This document shows positions 47,237-58,026 of a DNA stretch of 64,000 bases, piece by piece (positions within the stretch are counted from its first letter, which is position 1; the number at the start of each line of letters is the position of its first letter). Below the pieces are notes generated by a model. It saw only the letters and a list, made by a program, of their open reading frames with translations, was not told the DNA's origin and ran no database searches. The stretch comes from Gossypium raimondii (taxonomy: Eukaryota > Streptophyta > Magnoliopsida > Malvales > Malvaceae), in the NCBI RefSeq assembly GCF_025698545.1, contig NC_068572.1, positions 3,162,001 through 3,226,000 of the forward strand, read 5' to 3'. Made by a program: the position numbers and the translations under genes.

Positions 47237-48052
47237 AGGGTAAACTGCATTAGAGCCGATTCGTAAAAAGTTTTAAATTGTCACTTCATTTTTTGGGTTC
47301 ATTCCGTTAGCTTATTAATGTTTGAATGGAAGGATGACTTAGTAATTTTAAAATTAGTATAATAATATATTTAGTTCTCAATGATTATGCATTTTATTAG
47401 TTTGGTCGTGATTATAAAGAAATTAACCCTCAACATTTATAAATTATCTCAATTTGGTCCTAATTCTAATAAAACCAACAAATTTAGCCCTAAAATTCTA
47501 CATATTATATTAATTTAATTATAATTTTATATTAATATTAAATAAACATAATCATATTAACATTAAAAAAGGGGTGACGGGGAGAGGGAGGGGAAGGGTA
47601 TTTTTTATTTTTAATATTACTATAATTATTTTTATTTAATATAATATAATATAATATAATATAAATATAATATATATTTTAAATATATTAATATAATTTT
47701 TAAAATAGTAATATAAAATTATGACTAATTTGATACAATATGTAAAAGTTGAGGACTAAATTTGTTGATTTTATTAGAATTAGGACCAAATTGAGATAGT
47801 TTATAAATATTGAAGGTTAATTTCTTTATAATCATAACAAGTTGATAAAATATGTAATTATTGAGGGTTAAATATATTATTATACCAATTTTAAAACCGT
47901 CATGTCATCCTTCCATCCAAGCCTTAATAGCAATTAACGGAAAAGGACCAAAAAAATGAACTCAATAAGTTGGATTACTAATTTAAAACTTTTTATAGTT
48001 GAGTGGCCAAAAAAATATTGACCATAGTTGTATAACCTCTAATGCAGTTTAA
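47237..48052. mobile_element. Large fold-back element with ~300-bp arms
   Basis: The left arm (47237-47545) begins agggtaaactgcattagag and continues through tttggtcgtgattataaaga and atttggtcctaattctaata. The right arm (about 47715-48052) is its reverse complement, ending ctctaatgcagtttaagtc. The middle is a simple AATAT-rich run (47636-47690) plus an odd ggggagagggaggggaaggg tract (47579-47598). Nothing coding is seen. Confidence 0.8.
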
Positions 48053-49135
48053 GTCAATTAATTATAAGACTTTCAAAGTAAATACAAATAATTGATTCCA
48101 TGATGTACGATGATATCTATACTATATATAAAGTGGTTGATTGAGTTGGTGTCACGAATAAACTCAATACTAATTTAATTATGAAATTACTACAATACCC
48201 TTATTTTATAATTAATATTATTATAAAAATATTTTCAACTTTTTCCTTTCTTTCTTCCTTCCTTCTTTTATTGTTATATATCTTTTCCTTTTATATATTT
48301 ATTTTTCTTCAGTTGATGCTTGCTGCTGTTTCACTCCCCAAAAGGGTAGAAAGTTCTACACTTTTCTTTTTATTTCAATTTCATCATTTTATTTTCAATT
48401 TCCAATCAATCTTCGACATTTTTCAACTTTAATTTCCATAAATTTCCACCTCATCAGTTATGAGATTTTAGTCCCATCATTATGTCCCTAAATATCAATT
48501 AAGATTAAAAATTGCATTCAGATTCCTTTTCCATAAAATGGGAACATTGCACTTTACTCCTTTACTTTTTCAATTTATTTAATTTAGCCTCTATTTCCAT
48601 TTTCCCCTCCTCATTTCAATACATATCCATATCACGTTCATAAAAAAACATTTCTTCAAATTTCACCCTTTTCTAAAAAATAGTAAATTTACACTTTTAG
48701 TCTTTCATCGTTAAAAATTACAATTTAATCCTTACTAAATTTCATTATTCATACTTTCTCTCCCAATACTTAATTCACCTTTTAAATATTTATCCTTTCT
48801 CAAATACTAAAATTTTAAGGTATTACAACTTGAATTTGAACATTCAAAGTCCGAGTTCGCCCATTTTAAAGTTCTAATATATTATATTATGTAAACATTA
48901 AAAAATCAATATGGCTATATATAAATTTTCAATAAATGAAAAATCGTATAAATTTATAAAATTGAAAAATGAAAATAATATAAATATTTTTAAAATTTTA
49001 GAGAAATATGAGCAGGGCTAAAATGATTTTAGGTTAGCCATTTATAAATATGAGTGAGTTTGAATAAGATTTTAAACTCATATTTCGAGCGGAACCAAAC
49101 TTACTATAGCCTCCTCTATCACCTATTCTTTTGAA
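48053..49135. other. Intergenic region with repeat remnants
   Basis: 48840-49110 is the second direct copy of the 43.4-kb repeat. 48440-48830 reads like antisense LTR or leader sequence (many phrases of the type tttagtcc, tttactcc) but cannot be classed. No gene is visible. Confidence 0.45.
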
Positions 49136-49812
49136 GGGCTAGTTTGGCAATGCTTTTGAGAAGTGCTTTTGAAAAGTGCTGTGAAAAAGTGCTTTTGAAA
49201 AATTTGGTTTAAAATTTAAATGTTTAGCATTGCTGTCAAAAAGTGCTTTTGAGAAATAAAATGTCCATTTTAGACATGTTATTATCAAGTAACAAATATG
49301 CATTTAAATAATATTTAAATTAGTTAATATTATTATATTTTAGTAAGAATATAAAAAAATTATTATAACTTGTTGTTAATATTTTAATATATGAAATATA
49401 AATTTTAAATATTTTAAGCAATAAATATTATTTATTTATAAAATTTAATTAGAATATATAAACCATATTTTAAATATTTAAATATAACCATGATTAAATA
49501 TTTGTAATTAGTATTTTAAAAAATATTTTTTTTGTTTTTAATTAATAATTTTAACACATTTGTAATTAAGCACCAAAAAGAAAAAATGGAAAGTACTATG
49601 TTATTAGAGGGGTGAAAAAGTAATTAAGCACTAAAAGTGCTTTTGGGAGAGGAAAAGCTATAAATTTTAGCTTCTACTTTTCAGAAGTGATTTTGAAAGC
49701 ACTTCTAACAAGTTAAAAATTTCAGCCAAAAACAGTTTATTTAACACAGTCTTTCTTTCAAAAGTGCTTTTGGAGCCAGAAATATTTTTTTTAAGCAGTG
49801 CAGAACAGGCCC
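49136..49812. mobile_element. PIF/Harbinger-like non-autonomous element, 677 bp
   Basis: The termini are gggctagtttggcaatgctt on the left and the reverse complement of gcagtgcagaacaggccc on the right. They are flanked on both sides by the 3-bp GAA (49133-49135 and 49813-49815). Subterminal repeats of agtgcttttgaaaa fill both ends. The 3-bp target duplication and GGGC-starting ends fit Tourist-like elements, though the usual target is TTA/TAA. It has no transposase. Confidence 0.7.
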
Positions 49813-50017
49813 GAAATCTACATACAAGTTTGAGAGCCACCTAAAGATCAACAAAGCACAACCTTGTTTTTATATCAATATACATGCAATAATGTGGGTG
49901 AAGGAAATACCTAATTGGCCATAATAAAGTACGCCAAACTAAATCATAAAAATTCACCAAACTCTACTTTAACTCAAATATTTTAAAAATATCGATTAAA
50001 GATAAAAATAAGTATAA

Positions 50018-50576
50018 TTTTTTAGTTAAATTTTATTATCAATTGTTGTATTATGTGTAGTTTGTAGATTTAATCTCTATATATTAATTTAGTTAATGTC
50101 AAGTAATGCATTTATCGAACTAATCGATTTTAATCTCTTTTTCAAAATTTAAATTTTTAGTCTTGACCTGAAGGATAACAATCAAATTCATTTAGTTAAG
50201 TTTTACTATTAGTTATGTACCATATGTAAAAGTTGTAGATTTAGTCCATGTTCTTTAAATTGATTATTCTTTGTATTTATACTTTTTGAGTTTTAAAATC
50301 TTAATCTTGATACAAATGATAGCCCTTAAGTACATTAACTGACTTATTTTAGTAACATGTGAAAATGACAAATTGCTATGAAATTACGCGATGCGATAAT
50401 ATGTTTATTGTATGAAATTTTGGAAATAATAGAACTTAATGAATTTAATAGTTATCTTTTATCATAATTGAAATTTCAAATTTTGAATATTGCAGAGTTT
50501 AAAATGATCAAATTAAAATTTAAGGATTATATACACAATGTACACATAGTATAGAGACTAATAGTGTAATTTAACC
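50018..50576. mobile_element. Fold-back-like dispersed element
   Basis: The left end ttttttagttaaattttatt..gttgtattatgtgtag is loosely matched by the inverted right end (gttaaattacactattagtc, tctatactatgtgtac). The middle has two imperfect direct repeats of a phrase with agtcttgacctgaaggataa / aatcttgatacaaatgatag. Non-coding and considerably diverged. Confidence 0.45.
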
Positions 50577-50809
50577 GAACTCATCAATTAAGTTTGTTTG
50601 GTTAAAAAACTTATGTTATATTTGGTTGAAGTATTATTTTTCGACATGTTTTAATCATTAGTTAGCTATAAACTATTTACAATTGGTAATTTTGATCACT
50701 TATATGGCCTGGTTGTGGGAAAAAAAATGATTTTTTTTTATATTGAAGATGTCTTATTTTTTATAAGAATTTTTACTTGTAGTAATTATCATTATTATTA
50801 TTATTTTGG

Positions 50810-51640
50810 ACGTAAAGAGAGGTTCATTTCATATAACAAGAGTCATTACAAATGGAGCAAACATTGGCATTTAGCCTAAGACAATGGTTCCCAATAACCA
50901 AGATACCCAACATAAGCGATCAACCCTTCATTTATGCTTCAGCCACTATCGAAAAATATTAGTACGGATGATCTTCGTTATTGAACGACCTCCGTTTTCA
51001 CTGAAGACCTTGCTTACAAGGAGAAAAATAGTGAAGCACGAGACGGAGTCAAGCATCCTCAATCGCCAATTGGGAGACATCGTAAGAGAGCGGAGGCTCA
51101 GAGCCACCCCAAACCGACCAGAATCAACCATCGATGACATTTAACCTTGATTAGCAACCAAACAGTGAAGCGGCAGAGATCTTGGATCTAGCGGAAAACA
51201 AAACAACAAAGCAATATCTGGAGGCTTTTGGCACCACCATCCATCCACCATCCGAAAGTCGCAACAAAAAAACTCTCACCTAAAGTGGAGGACATCACCA
51301 ACACCGAAACACTGCACTGATCCCTCCTTAACAAACGCCCGCTCAAAAGAAGAGAAACGAGCCACAAAAGCTCAAACAAGGCCCCCAAAAGGGGTTATTA
51401 AACTGAGAGGAGGCATAAAAAAGACAGCAGGAAAAAGTAAGGGACAACCAACCACTGGTGGCAGGTGGTTGACAATCTAAAGCAAGCATAGGTGGAAAGA
51501 GCTGGAGCGGTGCTTATGGTTTCAAAGAAAACAAAGAGTTTTAAGTTCTATATTAGTAGTACCTCATTGAACTATCTATATTAGTAGTACCTCATTGAAC
51601 TATCTTCTTTTTCTTGCAAGTCCTGTAATTATTCTTCTTT
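50810..51640. other. Less AT-rich stretch of unknown origin
   Basis: 50880-51480 has clearly higher GC than its surroundings and open frames on both strands (50884-51144 plus, 50946-51140 minus, 51188-51388 minus). I recognise no domain. It sits 3' of a LINE RNase H remnant on the minus strand and may be a decayed retroelement tail. A 27-bp phrase (ctatattagtagtacctcat plus tgaacta) is tandemly repeated at about 51547-51601. Confidence 0.35.
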
Positions 51641-51689
51641 ATTTTATTTATTTATTTTGGTAGAAAATACACAAGTTCAAGGACCTAGT

Positions 51690-52200
51690 TATAATAAGGC
51701 TGATGGGAGCCTATATTAACGGTTGCTCGATGAGCATCTTCTTCAAACAAAGATTGAGTAAGATTAGGTGGGTCTTCAAAAGCCGATAACCTGTTAAGAT
51801 CACTAGGAACAATTTTGGCCATGTAATCTACCAGTCTATTATGCTCTTGTAGGACATGTTGAAATTTAATCTGTCAATCTTGCTTGTATAAATCATGTAT
51901 TAAACGAAATTCAGAAAGATTATTACCAACCACATAACCATTCCCAAATATATCAATTAACAATGCATTATCGCTTTCGGTCATAATCTTGCGAAATCCT
52001 TTCTTCCAAACTAGAGTTAGTTATTCATATATAGCTCGTGTTTCAATCTGAAAAAGGTCAAATACACCAACCTTAATAGCAAAACCAAACCGACAACCTC
52101 CTGTTGAATCTCAAAGAATACCACCAATAGCAGCATTAGAGTACTGCAACAAAAGTGCGCCATTCGTATTAAACTTCACCATTCTTCCTCAAATGGATTT
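51690..52200 (-). pseudogene. LINE RNase H domain remnant
   Basis: The minus-strand reading gives EEEWVKFNTNGALLLQYSNA, then FGFAIKVGVFDLFQIETRAI, KKGFRKIMTESDNALLIDI and IKFQHVLQEHNRLVDYMAKI. It has the N-x-D/N-G opening, the E-x-R acid, the E-S-D aspartate and the terminal H-V..E-N..D motif of a plant LINE RNase H (RVT_3) domain. At least three in-frame stops occur. It is independent of the pair at 3.2 and 12.0 kb. No reverse transcriptase remains nearby. Confidence 0.65.
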
Positions 52201-53984
52201 CTATCAATTTTAAAATATATATGTTAAATATTTTTTTTCGTAATAAGTAAACGTTGCATTAATTTTCATATGATTAATATTTGATCTGAAAATTTTCAAT
52301 TCAAAATTAAGGTTCTCACATATTTTTTCTAAAAAAATATTTTATTATTTTGATACAAGGTAATTGTCACCCTAAGCCTACTTTTTGATATTTTTAACCT
52401 AACCTACTTGTAGGATTTTGAAACAATATCCCTAATTTCAAACTCTATTTGTACTAGCTCAAATTAAAAATTTAACATTAATTACAAAATATAAATTAAC
52501 AATAAAAAACTTAATTATACTCAAATTCAACTCCAGCACCAATCAAATCAAATTCAATTTTTTAAAACTAACTTGATTATAAATTTCATTATTTATTTTT
52601 TGAAAGAATGAGAAATTAATTACTTTATATTAAATTTCTCAAGAATTAATTATAATAATTTGTTTAGATTAAAATTAATCTAACTATTAATAAACATATG
52701 AATTTAAATTGATTCATTTTATCAATTAGTTACATATAATTTATCGAATAATAAATATTACTAATTTCTTAATATTCGTACAGATAAAATTTAACACCAA
52801 ACTTTTACATATAAATCCCTTTACTGCTTTCAGGCCGACTTAAATTAAACCCAAATAATCCACACTTCTAAGCCCATCCACCGTTACATTTCCCGCTACA
52901 AAATTCCCCCCTTTGGGCAGTTAAACGCAATTTTGTCCTTAAGTTTAAATTTTTAAAATTAATTATTATATTTTTTATTTTTTTAAAATTTCAAAATTCA
53001 GTTACATATATTAACAATATTAAAAGTCTTTTAATTTTTTAAATGGTTGAATCTAGTGACGGAGCGAGGGTCTGTCCCTAAAATGAAATTTGTTCATTTA
53101 AACCTTTTATAATTTATAAAATTTTAAATTAGTAATGATAAAATTACATTTTATTCTTAAAAAGACAAAATTTTATTTAATCCTTTAAAAATATAAAATA
53201 AGACTATTAAAATAATAAAATTATATTTTTACTATTATAAAATATACAATTTAATTTTAGTCTCTTAAAAATTATCTCACTGATTGAAGCTAAATTTTAA
53301 ATTTTGAAAAATAAATAAACTAAATTTTAAAAATAAAAATAAAAATAAAAATAAAAATAAAAATAAAAATTTTAAATTTTAAAGTTTAAAGAGCATAAGG
53401 ATTTATATCATATTTTAACTAAATCAATAATATCTTAATAAATAATTTAAAGGGAGACGTTACTAGTTAAAATTAAACCCCCTATTTTTTCGTAATCTCC
53501 GTTATCTTCTCTCTAGAAAATCGAAAACCACAGCGAAGCTAGCACACTCAACAACAGGGAGAGAAAAAAAGGGAGAGAGTGCTCTTTGCCTTATAGTTAG
53601 CTACTGATCGGAGCTTCACCTTTAGCTTCATCGGCGTTTTTTCGTGGCGGCGAAATCAAACTTTCGGTTCTGTTTGATTCAGTTGTGGTCGGTTTCGTTC
53701 TGATTTTAGCTGCATTCGGCGTTTCGGTTCATCGCAAGGCTTCGCTCTTTTGTTTTTGGTACTGTTTGGCTTTGATTTTCTCACTTTCTTACCTTATTCC
53801 TTTGTTTCGAATGTGTTTTTTCATTTTCTTTAAATGGCAGAAGTTTGATTCGGTTTCTTTTTGTCTCGTTGATTACAGTCGTTAACTGTGAAGAAGCTAT
53901 TTGCAGCTATTTCTGGAGAAGAAACATATAAATAGATCGAAATGATGAACTATATATGAAAGGAGAGAAAGAGAAGAGGTGATA
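52201..53984. other. Spacer and 5' region of the ELMO gene
   Basis: 52201-53480 is AT-rich, with a hexamer run (AAAAAT)n at about 53335-53371. 53500-53984 is less AT-rich and probably the leader. It includes agggagagaaaaaaagggag and two short upstream open frames, 53942-53959 and 53956-53982. Confidence 0.5.
53942..53982 (+). promoter_or_regulatory. Two overlapping upstream open frames
   Basis: ATGATGAACTATATATGA (53942-53959, 5 codons) overlaps a second frame starting at 53956 that ends with TGA at 53980-53982, two bases before the main ATG. If both are in the mature leader they could lower or regulate ELMO translation. The leader boundaries are inferred only. Confidence 0.45.
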
Positions 53985-56900
53985 ATGGACGATAGAGGAG
54001 GTTCCTTTGTAGCTGTTAGGAGGATTTCTCAAGGTCTCGAGCGAGAAAATTCATGTCATTCAACTTCTGGTAATGAAGCTCTGAATTCTAATTTAAATCC
54101 GCTTTTTCTTTTTATTTTTATTTTCCGTGTTTCGCTTTGTTTTCTTTTTAAGAGAAAAAAGTAAAAGAAATAATATTTTAAAGAGTCGTCTCTTTAGTCT
54201 TTTAAAGCTAGAAAACGTCTTTCCTTTTACTTTTACTTTTTTTCTTTTCCGGTTAATAAATTACGAATCTGCAATTTAAACTGCGAGGTATAGTCAGCTT
54301 TGAGTGTTTCCAAAAACAATCTCTAACTTAATGTGCGATGATGCTCAAATCTGTTTTGGTGAGTTTCCTTTTTTTTTTTTTTTTTCTGATATTCTGTTTA
54401 GATGTTTCTTCTTTGGATTTTTTAAAATTTTAACTGAATTGTTGAATATATTTTTTTGTGGTATTTCATGTGTATATTTGATAATTACTTCATACTCTAA
54501 AGATTGGGGGGGCTTAATTGCTTGGCTGACTGTTATCTTCTTGTTTCAAACCTTTTTGCGTGAAATAGAAAAATAATAACTGTAGAGAAAGTGATCCGGT
54601 TGGTACCAAGTGAATTAGGTGTGCTTTTCCGTTCTCATTTATCTTAGGTTGGCTATGGGGATTTGGATTATAAGAATAAATAAATAAAAGAAGTAATTGT
54701 GTGTTAAAACACATGTAACTGCAACATTGATGGATTTTTTAGATGTCTATCTAATAGTGAATTGAAATCATTTTCATATTTTTATACCTTTCAAATATAA
54801 CTAACTGAACTTCAACTAATTTATACATAACATATTAATTTCGTTCTCTCAATTTGTATAGTAAATGAAATCTAAATCCAAAATTTCAAGCAACTAGATT
54901 CTTCCTCTCTTATTGAAGCCATTCGTTTGTGCAGTTTAAGGTTGCAAGATTCATGCTTGATGAAGTTTTCATATATCAATTTTTATCTCTTTCCATCAGA
55001 TTATATTGCATGCTTATTTTGTTTATAGTTCAAAAGTTTAGTATATCAGTTTTTAGGACTCAATCTTTTTTTTGCTTTAATGATTCTATGCCTGCTACTT
55101 ACAATGAAGATTTTACAATTTCCTTGGTGGGGTGTAGTTATCATTTTCTATTTTAATCTTGGTTGGAGATTGTTGGCTGGTGTTTTCTCCTATTTTCCTT
55201 TTCCATTTGTCTTATTTTTGCTTCTATTAGCTGCTGAAGAGAACCATCTTTTTGAAGATGAGGTTGTGCTTGGTACTGGTAATTTTGAAATTGTTAAAGC
55301 AGTTGAATGAAGAGATAGCAACTGCATTTTCATTATTAGAGTTATTTCTTTTTGTTACAGCTGAGGTTGTGGCAGGATCAGCAGCATGGTTGAGCAGAGG
55401 CCTTTCTTGTGTTTGTGCACAGAGAAGAGAGAGTGATGCTCGTCCATCATTTGATTTAACCCCTTCTGAGGTAGTATTTACGATCTGATCAATAGGTTCT
55501 CTTGCTTACCTTCCCTGCAACTTGGTATGATTTCTCCCAAGTTTACTGCTATCATCTGAACCCAACCTTTGCGTTTAAACTCTATTATTACTGAAATTGC
55601 TCTCCCATTAGTTGACTCTTGGGATTGTTTTCCATCATTGTCGAAGTATTTGAAAATGGCATGCTCCTTTTTTGACTTTCAAGCTTCATGTTTTTTATTT
55701 TCTTGCAAAAATCCAAAATTTACTTGCATTTACTGGAACATTTAATCTTGGCATTTATGCTGTCAGGAAGAATGCTTGCAGAGGCTGCAGAACCGTATAG
55801 ATATTGCCTACGATAGTTCAATCCCTGAGCATCAGGTAGCAGTTTGTGATGATGCTATTTACACTTACGCCGCAATTCTAAATCTATAACTATCTCATTC
55901 ATTATTGCTGCTTCTCTACAGGAAGCTTTAAGGGCCTTATGGAATGCTGTCTTCCCAGAAGAAGAGCTACACGGCTTAATATCCGAACAATGGAAGGAAA
56001 TGGGGTGGCAAGGGAAAGATCCATCGACAGATTTTAGGTAATGTAGTTCCCTTTTATCTGTCCATATCTCTGTCTGTAAATGACTATCATATTGGTAAGT
56101 ACATCTTAATTATTGGATGTATCTTGCAGGGGTGGTGGTTTTATATCATTGGAGAACCTGTTATTCTTTGCTAGGCACTTTCCGGTATGTACTTTTACTT
56201 ATCTTGTGTTGCCTAACCCACAATGCCTTGTTTTTCGTAGTTCTCTTCTGTTTTTGCATGGTCATTGTGTTTGGTTTCCTTGGCGATTTTTGCAATATCA
56301 AAATTAAGCGTACTTGGATTTGTATTGCTATATACATGCAATGATTACAGGTATTTCAAATAGGTATATATATTATGATTTCTGGAAAGTATTTCATGTA
56401 CATTTTAAAATCTAGTTATGATCTTGCTTTGCTACTTCAATAAATTTTACTTTATCTTTTGGTCTTTGTTCATCCAATGCTAAGGTGTTTTTGAACATCT
56501 CAATGCAGAAATCCTTCAAGGATCTCCTTTGGAAGCAGGAAGGTGACCGGTCAGCGTGGGAATATCCCTTTGCCGTGGCCGGTGTGAACATTACATTCAT
56601 GCTTATTCAGATGCTTGATCTTGAAGCAGGTAATGTATTGTTGAAAATAAAAGTGATGTTCTCAAATTCTTGTTTTATTTCCTAAGCATCCATTAGGATT
56701 GGTATTTCATATTTTTAATTGATTAAAACTGCATGCTTCACTTCTACAGTCAAACCAAGAACAATGGTTGGAGCAATTTTCTTGAAGTTCCTCTCAGGTA
56801 ATGCCAGTTTATTCCGAGTTTTTGCACTTTCTATGTTTATAATGTTTTTGTGGAAATTTATTTCTTTCCCAAGTCACTTAGGGCTAGTTTAGCAATGCTT

Positions 56901-57507
56901 CTAAGAAGCACTTTTGGGACAAAAAAACGTTTTTGAGATAAAAGCATTCCTAGACAAGACGCAATGCTTTTCAAACGCCAAAAATTGGCTAAACACAGAA
57001 GCAGAAAATTTGAGCTTTTCTCAAACGTGCTTCTTAGAAGCATTGCTAAGCTAGCCCTTACTCTCCAATCTAATTATACTCCTTTTAAAGTAAATTAGCG
57101 TTGGTTTTTTACCTTTGAATAGAAAACGAATCAGCATTTGACCTTCTCTATTGTATCGCATTCAAGCTAATGGATCATCAATGGCTTGCTATGCGTGCAT
57201 CTTACATGGACTTCAATGTAAGTTTTCTTGAACCAGAAAATTCTTTTTGGACCTAGGATGATATTAAAATGAAGGCGACCTCAAATATTTCTAGCTTGAA
57301 TTATCCATCTATCTGTCTATGACTGTTTTTTGTTTGGTTTTCACAGTGCCATAGACCTGCTCTCCTATAATCAAATCATTCTTTCTCTGGTATTTGGTTT
57401 TACAGACTGTGATGAAAGCCACGCGTCACCAACTGGAAAGGGAGTTTTTACTGGAAGATATAACACGTCTGGAAGAACTGCCCTCGTACAGTCTTCTTAC
57501 ACTATAG
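53985..57507 (+). CDS. ELMO domain-containing protein
   Basis: A plant ELMO/CED-12 family protein. Animal ELMOD relatives act as GTPase-activating proteins for ARF-family G proteins, while the plant role is little known. Exons: 53985-54069, 55361-55470, 55767-55835, 55922-56037, 56130-56184, 56509-56629, 56750-56797, 57123-57217 and 57406-57507. All junctions are GT..AG and the frame stays open for 266 residues. The N-terminus is MDDRGGSFVAVRRISQGLER. The ELMO domain fills about residues 88-250, with the signature WKEMGWQGKDPSTDFRGGGF, in which Arg 127 matches the putative catalytic arginine of ELMOD proteins. Next is ENLLFFARHFPKSFKDLLWK, and the C-terminus ends EELPSYSLLTL. A MITE lies in intron 7 (56881-57057). 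The start ATG at 53985 is preceded by two overlapping upstream open frames. Identity is firm; paralogue assignment is not attempted. Confidence 0.93.
55231..55272 (+). other. Possible alternative 42-nt exon of the ELMO gene
   Basis: Within intron 1, cttctattag|ctgctgaag..ttg|gtactg has good splice borders. It keeps phase 1 on both sides and would add 14 in-frame codons reading AAEENHLFEDEVVL. I left it out of the main model because homologues, as I remember them, join the flanking exons directly. Confidence 0.3.
56881..57057. mobile_element. Harbinger-like MITE in an ELMO intron, 177 bp
   Basis: Near-perfect 31-bp terminal inverted repeats (gggctagtttagcaatgctt.. and ..aagctagccc) are flanked by TTA on each side (56878-56880, 57058-57060). 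This is the classic target duplication of PIF/Harbinger elements. The ends match those of the 677-bp element at 49136, so the two are one family. Confidence 0.85.
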
Positions 57508-57604
57508 TTGAAAGGTACTTCTTTAACTATACTTCTTTTGTGAATGGCAAGAGCCAGGATGCATGCTATGAATGAACATGTTGCCCTTTTCTGCCTTTAA
57601 CCAA

Positions 57605-58026
57605 ATGTCTTTTAAGCTAGATACATGTGCTTCATTTCAAACAAGTGGAATTGGTGTTCCCTTCTGATTTCTTAGAATAAGAAAGGGTTTTTGATTTTGG
57701 GCTATAGTCTTAGGAAGAAAGCTGAGCATGCTTGTTTTAGCCTCGTGAGTCTCAGTATCCACATCCGAAAGAAAATCAGTCCAGAGATCGATAAATTCTA
57801 CTAATGGTCCTCTCTAATGTCTTTTAAGCTAGATACATGTGCTGCATTTCAAACAAGTGGAATTGGTGTTCCCTTTTGATTTCTTAGAATAAGAAAGGGT
57901 TTTCTGTTTTGGGCTATAGTCTTAGGAAGAAAGCTGAGCATGCTTGTTTTAGCCTCGTGAATCTCGCTATCCACATCCGAAAGAAAATCAGTCCAGAGCG
58001 ATAAATTCTACTAATGGTCCTCTCTA
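57605..58026. repeat. ~212-bp tandem duplication
   Basis: 57605-57816 and 57817-58026 are nearly identical head-to-tail copies (atgtcttttaagctagatac .. ctaatggtcctctcta), with about ten differences by eye. It lies 100 bp past the ELMO stop, so it may fall in the 3' untranslated region. Confidence 0.9.
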
